From contig NC_135569.1 in NCBI RefSeq assembly GCF_964340395.1, forward strand, positions 13,400,019-13,464,018: a stretch of 64,000 nucleotides of DNA. The letters are read 5' to 3'. The position numbers and the translations under genes were made by a program. The notes beneath the pieces are model-generated. The model worked only from the letters and a program-made list of their open reading frames with translations. It searched no databases and had not been told where the DNA came from. This DNA comes from Glandiceps talaboti. Taxonomy: Eukaryota; Hemichordata; Enteropneusta; Spengelidae. Of the stretch, positions 18,501 to 26,328 are shown piece after piece (the first letter of the stretch is position 1; each line of letters opens with the position of its first letter).

Positions 18501-19824
18501 GCTTAATGGCCATTATACTTGGATTTTTAGCTCTGTATGCAGTGTTTTTGAGCAATTCATTTGCATCTTCGGGTGTCGTGGCATAGAGATGAGCAATCGA
18601 GCTCACCTGTACCAATCTTTGTGTGTCATGTATATTGGTACCACTCAGACTGGTCACAAGGGATTGTGTAGATTTGAAGTGTTGTATTGAGGGAAACAGG
18701 CGATTAATAAAGTAGACAGGATGAACCATTTCGATATCTAATTCGTATGACTTGAATTTCATCATAGACATTGCTATTTCGTCTATGAGTTTGTTTCTTG
18801 GGGCATTTTCACTTATCTGTGTCAAACTGTAGTCATCGCCATCTTCGTCATTGGCACAGTCCATGAGGTTCTGTAACAGTTGTTGTCGAGTATTGTTGTT
18901 TCCTGTTGTTTCATTGTTGTCTTGGTGTAGAAAGTGTGCCATTTCGTCAATGTGTTTGTTTGTTCCATGACGTCGTACAGAGTAAGTGAATAGATATTGG
19001 GGTGTTAACAATTCGTACCGTCTTTCCCATGCTGCTGGCTCGTCACTCTCACGAATCTTGCACGACATGTCATTCAAATCCATGGCATTGCAATCCGAAA
19101 ACTTGTACATGTGGTATAGTTCTAGACACTTGTCGAAGTCGGCCAGACGGTACACTTTAGGCAGTGCTTTACATTCGTCTGAATTGTCATGATATTTTTT
19201 CATGAGAGAATTTGCATAACCAATTTCCATGTCGAATTCCTTTCTCTCTTTTGACTTGTGAACACGTTTTCTTCGTTTTGCATTATGCATAACGAGACCG
19301 TCTTCCAAATTGTTTCTTTCCTCACACACGTCGTTTATCTGTTTCAGTTGAATGGGTTGTAGATCGACGTGTTCGAAATCGATCTGAAGAAGTTCGTGGT
19401 ACTGTCTGAGAGAATGGTTCACGAGAATCGTGTCTTCAACAACACATCTCAGCGTGTCCGTTTTCGGATGTATGCCAATGTCTTGATATATCAGCCAAAA
19501 GATGTGCCCGTAAGGCTTTACAGAGTCCTCTTTGGACAGGGTTAAGTTTCCACATAAATTGAGAATGGACGCTGCCACAAAGACGTTTCCCCTCTTTGAC
19601 TTGATGTAATTTGCCATGCGAAAGAGTGTCTGCAGGAGTGTGTACGTATACGGTTTACAGCCGTATAGTGATTGGTTGGGTGCTTCTAAGTCCATTACTT
19701 CGACGGCCATGCATTTGACTGTGTGTTGATCTGGCCATGCCAACCATGGTAAAGACTTTTCGTTTTGAATGAGTTTACTTGGCCGAATTTCACAGGGCAG
19801 TGTTCCTCTCTTGATGGCTGACAT
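15547..19824 (-). CDS. Large AAA+/SF3-like replication helicase (1425 aa)
   Basis: Probably unwinds DNA at the viral fork. Walker A is GPPGTGKSRLMAVA near residues 574-588. A Walker-B-like acidic stretch (KEELDTGY) follows, then an IAMNE sensor and a LDSRMV Arg-finger segment near 690-710; this order is that of superfamily 3/AAA+ helicases. The ~570-residue N-terminal region and ~700-residue C-terminal region have no recognised domain, though the C-terminal part contains cysteine clusters (CICEGMCINDYFC). The ATG at 19824 lies head-to-head with the primase gene 138 bp away. This pairing strongly suggests a primase-helicase unit split over two genes. Confidence 0.72.
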   Translation of the reverse strand: MSAIKRGTLPCEIRPSKLIQNEKSLPWLAWPDQHTVKCMAVEVMDLEAPNQSLYGCKPYTYTLLQTLFRMANYIKSKRGNVFVAASILNLCGNLTLSKEDSVKPYGHIFWLIYQDIGIHPKTDTLRCVVEDTILVNHSLRQYHELLQIDFEHVDLQPIQLKQINDVCEERNNLEDGLVMHNAKRRKRVHKSKERKEFDMEIGYANSLMKKYHDNSDECKALPKVYRLADFDKCLELYHMYKFSDCNAMDLNDMSCKIRESDEPAAWERRYELLTPQYLFTYSVRRHGTNKHIDEMAHFLHQDNNETTGNNNTRQQLLQNLMDCANDEDGDDYSLTQISENAPRNKLIDEIAMSMMKFKSYELDIEMVHPVYFINRLFPSIQHFKSTQSLVTSLSGTNIHDTQRLVQVSSIAHLYATTPEDANELLKNTAYRAKNPSIMAIKQVLYSIGYKAAKYPQEATKYIQFYKKLHESERLSMAGAIKCSYRDSVVWFNNTTGFVGRCLNAMRSPHTGQRIPMVCDTIRHLDIGYQFLFSLLQMISCATGTQHTLVELLYILLSGFKQLKPHKSMSFHGLFLGPPGTGKSRLMAVARAIVGKDYSYVLNYKSRKSSLVPSNEDVSKKICFNPEFVVCSSASGNGNPLATEQSAESAAMKEELDTGYTRSRRVETITNPLTGHTMHMNTETDNVCDYATFIAMNEKNLCPSLDSRMVTFEVAQCNMTTLPSEADTLEFKVQDLKVPELYGAIRHIIMETSRLQEVGLFPHRNDNEEPIDYKGMVATWERLGTVCEEMGILYGLKYNMRARARVFDMAVLLAEMFAVVRVYGCPPKHIWDQQDDLNQNDTNVFDHEAFNKITEKHITYLQNTPDHVLHNEVCIEKVPDPADVITAFSIHYQFIEQDRKIARAIVTDTKALDPLQPTETDEGAAYFTLQFANEESLVHKLEKTTGLTSKRCKDALLSMSGMRFNGKPVYKVIALPSHQKQNNQKQQLLFLAAYAAEVYVAENETKINKLCTRLTDVIEKGQCYGEDVSNYTMLYIDDAFLRDVAFLHHLNTAKVHMGTLNTRYASEPPYLTVEGEQPTERVYEVSLHFDIQETRLKLVQRHLLDTMRSDRKPIITDNGYVLVDFKHMNVLTCLQPLTSRDLHTTRNRVPLTRKLNRSGQLAIHWSVFLPSNDDLPEVTVVREKCICEGMCINDYFCVNVHLTAAQWETTQYTPPTDSGECGCLRFDGTNIDSEAYVSLTCLNQLVEDRIVSSEQSMIKKVVEKTVFRNMTERKSIVYVDKSHKPSHKNLFYMFQVLDIETLTDRHGGQLPEFSCPNPCKRDFVNSITIKSIFGDTIGNQMAVEEPDQLKLRPGHVSKRKAYISLLADGTVAKLEKEFSSMEEFSQLLGERVLQRVKARQGMYRPFKPDTHMKDFSTGVENKEREI

Positions 19825-19962
19825 TGTTCAAATGAAAAGCTCATATCCTATAGTGCACCTTTTCTATCTATCTATCTATCAAAAAACGTATATACATGTC
19901 TTGTCCCCAGTACGAGGACCTATAAATACAATCACTCTTGTGATTTCACAGTTATTTTAACA
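19825..19962. promoter_or_regulatory. Divergent promoter of helicase and primase genes
   Basis: A 138-bp spacer between two ATGs. It holds a TATAAATA box at about 19920 for the primase, a (CTAT)n run near 19866-19882, and CTATAG near 19850 on the helicase side. The short spacer suggests co-regulation of the two replication genes. Confidence 0.6.
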
Positions 19963-21444
19963 ATGGCTGTCTTTGAGGACGTTAGGAGCTTGGCTCTTCA
20001 CACATACAGCCCCTCACAGGGTACCTCACCAAAAGTGATGGAAGACTTTCATTACAATGGCAAAGTTGCCAGGAGAAAAACAGTGTATTACAAACGTTAC
20101 TGTATGAAGTTGGTCGAAAACGTGAAACAGTCAGAACTGGCAAATGCATATGCCAATATGGAACCTCCACCATATTCCAACAATATTGGTGATTGGTTGT
20201 GTTTCGAAATGAGTATACCCACAGATATAATGGTTGTTACTTCTTCAATCATACCACAGCAAACTGTAGACTCCACAGGTAGACAGTTCACCCTTTTCAC
20301 GCCTTCTGCATTGGACGGCGTAGTCCAGCACACTACGGCCAATTACTGTGAAGTATTCAGGCCAAACCTGTACATAACGTGCATACCCATAGACATCGAT
20401 GCTGAGCCTGTAAACGATGACATCGAAAAAGCAAAAATCGTTAAAACCATGTTAGTGCAAATTCGAAAAATACTACGTGACGAGATGAAAGAATGGACAA
20501 AGGGAAAAGTGAGTGAGGTGACCCAATGGCCAATGTTTGTTTACCAAAGCGACACCACAAGTAAACTGTCTTTGCATTTGTACCAACATTTGCCTGGAAA
20601 TGTTGTTTTCCAAAACATAAGCGAAGTGAAACGTTTTCTCGATCAAGTAAACAAGAGAATTGGTACGGATTTGGAAGCAAGACGTGTACTGCAAATGGAA
20701 TGGGTACAACACGAGGGCCGGAAGTATGTCAGAGACATGGTGAATGGTCGGTTTTGTCACACTGATCCAAGTACAGGCTGCAAACATGACTTACCAGCTA
20801 ATGCAACAAAGACTTTAAAAGTACACAGACAACACTGCATAGACAGTGCAATTTGCTGTCCAAACAAAAGTCTTCGCTTGCCCTTCTGTTACAAATTGTC
20901 TTCGAGCCAAGGAAAACCCGAGAAGAAACTAAAGCCTATGACTGTACTGTGTGACAATCCATCCCTTGTCGACACAGAAGCCCTACACAGTACTGTGACT
21001 GCACTGGCTCACTATCCTCACGTCACCCCACCGTCACGTGACGTAGTGGGTCTTCTCGTACTACAATGTCCAGAGCAGGGTACTAGATGTCAACACGTCT
21101 TTCAATCAGCACGTAGAAGCGTTTGCAGTGACCAAGAAGTTAAAGAAATCATACAGAAAGTCATCTCTTTTATTAGAAACAAATTGGTCATCACAATCGA
21201 TACTTGGACTCAACACTTAAAGTCTGGCAGGTACCTTTACTTCGACACGCATGAGTCGTTTTGTCCACGAGTCGGTTACTCCCACAAACAGGCAAAACAG
21301 TACTTTGTGTGGGACGAAGACAGGCACGAACTAAGCCAAAAGTGTTGGGCTACGAAATGTAAAGATGTACCACTCACAAATGACAAGTGTCTGGAATTTC
21401 AGTTCCATTCGTCATCCGTCCGTCCGTCCGTGGGCATACATTAA
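19963..21444 (+). CDS. Archaeo-eukaryotic primase with UL52-type zinc site (493 aa)
   Basis: Synthesises RNA primers at the fork. Catalytic motif I is seen as PIDIDAEP near residues 142-149 and motif II as LSLHLY near 202-207; motif III is less clear. The C-terminal ~70 residues carry FCPRVGYSHKQ, then YFVWDED and KCWATKCKD, the C-H-C-C pattern of the herpesvirus UL52-type primase zinc site. A TATAAATA box lies about 43 bp above the ATG. It ends 26 bp before the next gene on the same strand. Together with the divergent AAA+ helicase it makes a plausible helicase-primase pair. Confidence 0.78.
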   Translation: MAVFEDVRSLALHTYSPSQGTSPKVMEDFHYNGKVARRKTVYYKRYCMKLVENVKQSELANAYANMEPPPYSNNIGDWLCFEMSIPTDIMVVTSSIIPQQTVDSTGRQFTLFTPSALDGVVQHTTANYCEVFRPNLYITCIPIDIDAEPVNDDIEKAKIVKTMLVQIRKILRDEMKEWTKGKVSEVTQWPMFVYQSDTTSKLSLHLYQHLPGNVVFQNISEVKRFLDQVNKRIGTDLEARRVLQMEWVQHEGRKYVRDMVNGRFCHTDPSTGCKHDLPANATKTLKVHRQHCIDSAICCPNKSLRLPFCYKLSSSQGKPEKKLKPMTVLCDNPSLVDTEALHSTVTALAHYPHVTPPSRDVVGLLVLQCPEQGTRCQHVFQSARRSVCSDQEVKEIIQKVISFIRNKLVITIDTWTQHLKSGRYLYFDTHESFCPRVGYSHKQAKQYFVWDEDRHELSQKCWATKCKDVPLTNDKCLEFQFHSSSVRPSVGIH

Positions 21445-21469
21445 CATAACAGGTCTTGTCCCATTGTCA

Positions 21470-22045
21470 ATGATGTCGGCGGAAGACGTGTTCAGAACTG
21501 CATTGATGGAATTGGTCCATTCAATCGCACAAGATCACACAAATGACATTGACATCATGTCGATCACTAACGAAAACACTTATATTCCAATAAACAATAC
21601 ATTACTCTACGAGTATTGGAACAGGCTGAAGATTAAATACAGTGAAGAAATACGGCTTTGCGTTAACATTCTATTCCTTGATATGCAAGAGGACAATGAG
21701 GAAAACATCATAATGAAATGGAACATCATGAGGGAAAATCTTCTTTGTCCAAGGAAAGACGAGAATTCGATCTCTGTGGTCGTTATATATGATAAAGAAC
21801 AAAGCAACAGCATCCAGATCGATTGTTATCAAGCTATTTTACTTGTAGTCACAGCTTATCTCTGTTTGCATGCCAAGTCAGGATCATTTCATTGCAGGGT
21901 GGATGCGTTTGCAAAAGAAATGGCAAGACATTACGAGAAAGAGAATGGCAATGAGAAAAACATTTTGAGATCTTTATTTCGATTGGGAATGTTCGGTGTC
22001 GAGTGTTTTCTACACTTAATGGCGTACTATGTCAATAAAATTTGA
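21470..22045 (+). CDS. Uncharacterised helical protein (191 aa)
   Basis: The frame is open further upstream, overlapping the primase gene, but the tandem ATGs at 21470 and 21473 give a protein that starts MMSAEDVFRTALMEL and avoids overlap. It is mostly helical, with a hydrophobic stretch (IDCYQAILLVVTAYLCLH) and a cysteine-containing C-terminus. An AATAAA signal overlaps the final codons, so transcription termination is tightly coupled to the stop. No family recognised. Possibly co-transcribed with the primase. Confidence 0.58.
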   Translation: MMSAEDVFRTALMELVHSIAQDHTNDIDIMSITNENTYIPINNTLLYEYWNRLKIKYSEEIRLCVNILFLDMQEDNEENIIMKWNIMRENLLCPRKDENSISVVVIYDKEQSNSIQIDCYQAILLVVTAYLCLHAKSGSFHCRVDAFAKEMARHYEKENGNEKNILRSLFRLGMFGVECFLHLMAYYVNKI

Positions 22046-22241
22046 CTTTTTTTAACACTGAAACGTTGTTTACTCACTTTGTCGAATATGGGGCGCCCTC
22101 TTACGATGCTTACCTGCTAAATGACCGGTCGTTCGATAACCGGAACACGCCGTATATGTTGTCTCTGTGTTAGCAAATGTGTGTGGCGCGAGCAAACTGA
22201 AAGTAATTTTTTAAAAAAAACACAAACAAGAAAAACAGTTT

Positions 22242-22326
22242 TCCCCGAGCCGGGCTCGAACCAGCATCTGTGATCTGTTTGAATAAAATTCATCAATCAC
22301 TGCTCTACCAATTGAGCTACCAGGGA
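22242..22326 (-). tRNA. tRNA-like sequence with an enlarged anticodon loop
   Basis: Read on the minus strand, it has a pairable 7-bp acceptor stem (TCCCTGG with TCGGGGA, two wobble pairs), a D arm TAGCTCAATTGGTAGAGC, a 5-bp anticodon stem (GTGAT/ATCAC), and a good T arm GCTGG-TTCGAGC-CCGGC. Both internal promoter boxes look intact. The anticodon loop is 21 nt, as if a ~14-nt intron were present, and the expected T33 is absent in the simplest fold, so the identity cannot be assigned. It could be an intron-bearing tRNA, a tRNA pseudogene or a tRNA-derived repeat. Confidence 0.5.
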
Positions 22327-22684
22327 CGACTAACGTTGGCTAGGTATTTGCTATGGTTGATAGAGGTGACTATTTGATAAAGAAAAAAATACAAAGAAAG
22401 AAAGAAAGAATATTGACAATAACATTTTTATGGGTCTTTTTTGAGCTATCTTTTTGTTTTGATCACGACATAGAAATAGTATATGATTCGGCAACTATGT
22501 TCCAAAACTGAGAAAGAACACGCCAATGGGAATGATGTGAAAGGTAAAAGCTATGACATTACATTTTTGTTGTGACATTATGTTTTAACAAAAGTAATCA
22601 ACATCTTAAGTGAACGAGACGAGCCGTTTTGATAAAAATTATGACGTCAACACTATGACATATTGATTCTTTCAAAAACAAATT

Positions 22685-23185
22685 GTGACGTGAACGAGAC
22701 ACACACAATATGGCATGCACGATATCGAATCGTTCAATAAATATGACGTCAACGTGTTACGTGAACAAGACACAAACCATGACATCAGATAGACGATATC
22801 GAATTGTTCAAAAAAAAAATGACATCAACGTGTTACGTGAAAAAGACATACACCATGACATCAGATACACGATATCGAATTGTTCAAAAAAAAATGACGT
22901 CAACGTGTTACGTGAACGAGACACACACCATGACATCAGATACACGATACGAATTGTTCAAAAAAAATATGACGTCAACGTGTTACGTGAACGAGACATA
23001 CACCATGACATCAGATACACGATATTGAATTGTTCCAAAAAAATATGACGTCAACGTGTTACGTGCACGAGACACACACCATGACATCAGATACACGATA
23101 TCGAATCGTCCAAAAAATATATGACGTCAATGTGTTACGTGAAAAAGACATGCATGATATCGAATCTTTCAAAAAGTATGACGTT
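22685..23185. repeat. Tandem ~76-bp repeat carrying CRE-like sites
   Basis: Six or seven units with a period of 75-77 bp, each with TATGACGTCAACGTGTTACG, a GAACGAGACACACACCATGA stretch, a GATACACGATATCGAATTG core and an A-run. Some copies have TGACATCA instead of TGACGTCA. The array ends just upstream of the spliced gene starting at 23314, with a TATATAAAT box near 23272. It looks like an enhancer or promoter array; frames running through it are not supported as genes. Confidence 0.85.
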
Positions 23186-23313
23186 TTGCACACATCAAGT
23201 ACATGTCGTCAACATTTTGTGTTGAGCCTTTCTCGTACGAAGATTATGACGTCAGAAGGCAATGGAAATAGTATATAAATGTCGATGGACGGGGGATTTT
23301 TTACCATTCAATT

Positions 23314-24074
23314 ATGTATTTCACAGGGAAGAGTACACTACAGAAAAAGAGGAAAGCCGATGAAGCTTTTGCCAGTGAATTACCATTGGCAAATTCCATG
23401 TCATCTGCGCCTCCTTTGGCCAACAAGCATTACAAACCGTACGACTACTTGGCTTACATTGTAAGTAACATAGATATGTTGAATGAATGAATGAATGAAT
23501 GAATGAATGAATGAATGAATATATATACTCTATCTCTTTCGCTTGTATTGCATGTTTTACAATTCACTATGCAATGTGGATGACAACGTTCTCTTTTTCT
23601 ATGTTGTTCTTACAGGAACTCAGACAGAGTGTTCTCCGACAATTCAATCCAGAGAATATACCATTCCATCAGTATGCAACCGTTATGATGGTATTGGATG
23701 ACATGAAAGAAACATGCAAAATCAAAACACCCTTGGGCATTTCTGTCGTTGGGATGGCCAAAGTTCTTCGTCACATCAAAAGCGGCAACGATGACGGACG
23801 GTTGGTGTGGAAGTTTACAAATGTACTGGCAGTATGGGCGCCGTTTTTTAACCTTGCATTTGAAAAACTGCAGGAACTGAATGCCGATTTGTTCGAACAG
23901 CTTGTTAAGCTTCTCCCTCATGGTAAAGAGCTTCCGAGTGTTGACCAAATCATTGCAATACGAAACCAAGTAGAAAACAGTGAGGAGTATATACAGGATT
24001 TTTTATACTTTGTGGAACTACTTGCAGAAGTGATGCACCAACAAAGTACACAGCCACTATCAACCAGTGACTAA
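23314..24074 (+). CDS. Two-exon helical protein (about 201 aa)
   Basis: Exon 1 is 23314-23460 (49 codons, phase 0) and ends at a consensus donor GTAAGT. The intron (23461-23615) holds an (GAAT)n run and ends TTGTTCTTACAG. Exon 2 is 23616-24074. Exon 1 starts MYFTGKSTLQ, carries KKRK as a candidate nuclear signal and ends in a Tyr-rich stretch. Exon 2 is alpha-helical with a hydrophobic segment (VLAVWAPFFNLAF) and ends acidic. The TATATAAAT box near 23272 sits about 40 bp above the ATG, and AATAAA follows the stop by about 40 bp. Family unknown. Splicing is inferred from consensus sites and frame agreement. Confidence 0.62.
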
Positions 24075-24240
24075 TTGTTTTCAATCACGTTTTTTTTAAA
24101 TTACACAATGACAATAAATGTTTTATTAAGAATATTTTATTGCGAATAGATGTATTTGATTTGTGTGATGATGTACAAGCATGAGAGAGAGACTCTGAGA
24201 GAGATACAAAAAAAGAAGATTCTGAAGTTCTTATTTCTTA

Positions 24241-24915
24241 TCAATGCATCTCGTGTTCATCTAGGGGGTTGGAACCATGTTTATCCAGTGCACGACAAAC
24301 GATTGAAATGATGATACCCACTACAATCAACCCAATGAATATTGCTATTGCAATACTGACTTTCAATGCAGAAAAACCGTTTGATGTTTTCTGGTTTGTT
24401 CTTGTGTCGTTAGTAGATGTGATGTCCTCGAAAACGTATGAAACATCTTTGATGTCGTACGTATTACTATCACCTTCTGTTTCTGTTGTCGCGTCTTCAC
24501 ACAGTCGAGTTGTCAATACTCTGCTACGAATGAATCTGTCTATTGATGGATGACATTTCCATTTACCGAAATTGAAACGATCCTTTTTATCCACGTCACA
24601 AAGACAATCACATCCTTTGTATTCGTATTTCAGGTTTAATATTTTTGTGGATTCTCTTACTGATTCAACCAGTTCACCCGGAATTATACAGGCTTTTGTC
24701 GCATTGCATAAACAGGGGGCCGAATGATTAGCATTGGTGAAAATGCAATGTAAATCTCGATCAGACAACCATTTACTGTCTTTTCTCCATTGCTGTACAT
24801 GTAGATTACATTCGTCATCTATTAGGTTGTCATTGTGGTAGTGAGGTAGTGTTAAACACACGCTCAACAGGCAAAATAGAACGGCAGAAGTGATGATGGC
24901 AGAGTGCACTGTCAT
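24241..24915 (-). CDS. Type I membrane protein with cysteine-rich module (224 aa)
   Basis: Signal peptide in the first ~22 residues (AIITSAVLFCLLSVCLT). The ectodomain has the module C-I-F, CLC, C, then CDCLC and WKCH, closely matching the spacing in the gene at 52687 and the C-x-C-x-C modules of the gene at 7942. N-glycosylation sequons (NHS, NAT, NDT) are present. One transmembrane helix near 183-207 (VSIAIAIFIGLIVVGIIISIV) is followed by a short tail. The first ATG is at 24915. Probably an envelope glycoprotein of a virus-specific paralogous family. Confidence 0.7.
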   Translation of the reverse strand: MTVHSAIITSAVLFCLLSVCLTLPHYHNDNLIDDECNLHVQQWRKDSKWLSDRDLHCIFTNANHSAPCLCNATKACIIPGELVESVRESTKILNLKYEYKGCDCLCDVDKKDRFNFGKWKCHPSIDRFIRSRVLTTRLCEDATTETEGDSNTYDIKDVSYVFEDITSTNDTRTNQKTSNGFSALKVSIAIAIFIGLIVVGIIISIVCRALDKHGSNPLDEHEMH

Positions 24916-24998
24916 TTTTTTTGTATCCAACCAACCGTGACAATGTAAAGAGCTCGAGGAACATGTACATTAATATACAAAAGTTAACATGGTGAGAA

Positions 24999-26270
24999 TT
25001 AGTATTCACTTTCTATATCATAGTCTCGCAATACTTGTTGGAAAGCTTCATCCTCCTCCTCATCATCCTCATCATCATCATCAACATCGTCTTCCTCGTC
25101 AGCTTCACCTATAGTCATTTGTCCGTCCATATCATCTGTCGTGTTTTCAAAGATAGATTTGGGGAAGAGAATTTTTTTGAGTACACACGACACGTCGTTC
25201 CATTTGTTTTCATACGAGGCTACTCTGTACTGTACCTCCACTGTAAGTCGCAAGGGATAAACGTTGTTGTAGTCATAATGCCTGTTCAATATTAAAACCA
25301 AACGCTTGTTCCTGCAGTCTTTGACCCCACTGACCTCTTGCAAGTGTTTAGCCCAAGCGACGAATTTCTTTATGACGTCAAACGGTATTACTGCAGCCAC
25401 ACCTTCGCCTTTCTTATTGTGTCTCATGGGATACTGTCCTCTTCCAGTGGATCTGTCAATCTCCAGTAGTTTTTCGTCAAAAGCACCATGAAGACAACAC
25501 TTCACAGTTTCGTTCATCACTGCCGCTATTAAAAGAGATTGCAAGTCGTCCCTGTCTTCTTCTCCTTCTTCACCTGTCACTATTAAACCGTGTTTTTTGT
25601 CTTCGATGACAGCTTTGTATCTCGTGAAATCCGACAGTTCGATATGATAACCCCTCTGTTCTAAACGAAAGTGTAGGGGGGAGCCTACAAACGATTCGAT
25701 ATTGCATTTTTCTGTTTTTGGTCTCTTTATGGTGACTACCGTCGACGATTGGTAATTATTGGCCACTTCGCCCAATCTGTCGATATGTCTGGTATCGTTG
25801 GAAAAGACTGCTTTGTCGTTTCCCGGTTTACTGGCATCTTTTATGTTGTATTCACAAAACTGCATTGCCTTGTCATCGACGATACATTGTTTAGGTACTG
25901 CCAAATCCCTATGCCTGTGATTTTCGTTGTCTGCCAGATACACCGACCACGTATAGTAAAAAGGTTTTTGTGAAGACGATTCCACTGGACTAACTTTCAT
26001 AGAATCAAGTATCCACCATTTTGGTAAAGGGCCTTCTCTGAAATCGGGATTTGTAGTTTTATTACATAACACAATTGATTTTGACGAAAACGATGTTTCA
26101 AAGAGTCGGTGGTCTTTTAACCTTGATTTGTCGATACCATTGGCTAGAAGGATGGGTTCTTTTGCCGGATCATTCATTTGGAGAGATTCGAAGATTGTGT
26201 TTGGTGTTAGTAACACTGTGCGTTTGATAGAGCGAACAAGCCATTGTTTCGGTGCAATGTAATCAGCCAT
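24999..26270 (-). CDS. Uncharacterised protein with very acidic C-terminus (423 aa)
   Basis: An ATG at 26300 lies inside a TATAAATG box, so the next one, at 26270, is taken as the start (MADYIAPKQW), about 33 bp below that TATA. The protein is soluble, mixed alpha/beta, with a middle region of KKGEGVAAVIPF and a final ~35 residues almost entirely Asp/Glu, ending RDYDIESEY. An acidic tail of this kind is common in single-stranded-DNA-binding and processivity proteins, but no fold was recognised. Its position beside a nuclease, primase and kinase fits a replication or structural role (inference). Confidence 0.6.
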   Translation of the reverse strand: MADYIAPKQWLVRSIKRTVLLTPNTIFESLQMNDPAKEPILLANGIDKSRLKDHRLFETSFSSKSIVLCNKTTNPDFREGPLPKWWILDSMKVSPVESSSQKPFYYTWSVYLADNENHRHRDLAVPKQCIVDDKAMQFCEYNIKDASKPGNDKAVFSNDTRHIDRLGEVANNYQSSTVVTIKRPKTEKCNIESFVGSPLHFRLEQRGYHIELSDFTRYKAVIEDKKHGLIVTGEEGEEDRDDLQSLLIAAVMNETVKCCLHGAFDEKLLEIDRSTGRGQYPMRHNKKGEGVAAVIPFDVIKKFVAWAKHLQEVSGVKDCRNKRLVLILNRHYDYNNVYPLRLTVEVQYRVASYENKWNDVSCVLKKILFPKSIFENTTDDMDGQMTIGEADEEDDVDDDDEDDEEEDEAFQQVLRDYDIESEY

Positions 26271-26328
26271 GCTAGTCAACAAAACACAAAACACAAACAT
26301 TTATACTTGAGTATTTTTTATTGCAATT

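Noticed and set aside
22710-23278. Plus-strand frames of 74-112 codons with repeated TSTCYV and MTSD peptides
   Set aside because: They arise from the ~76-bp regulatory repeats in three frames.
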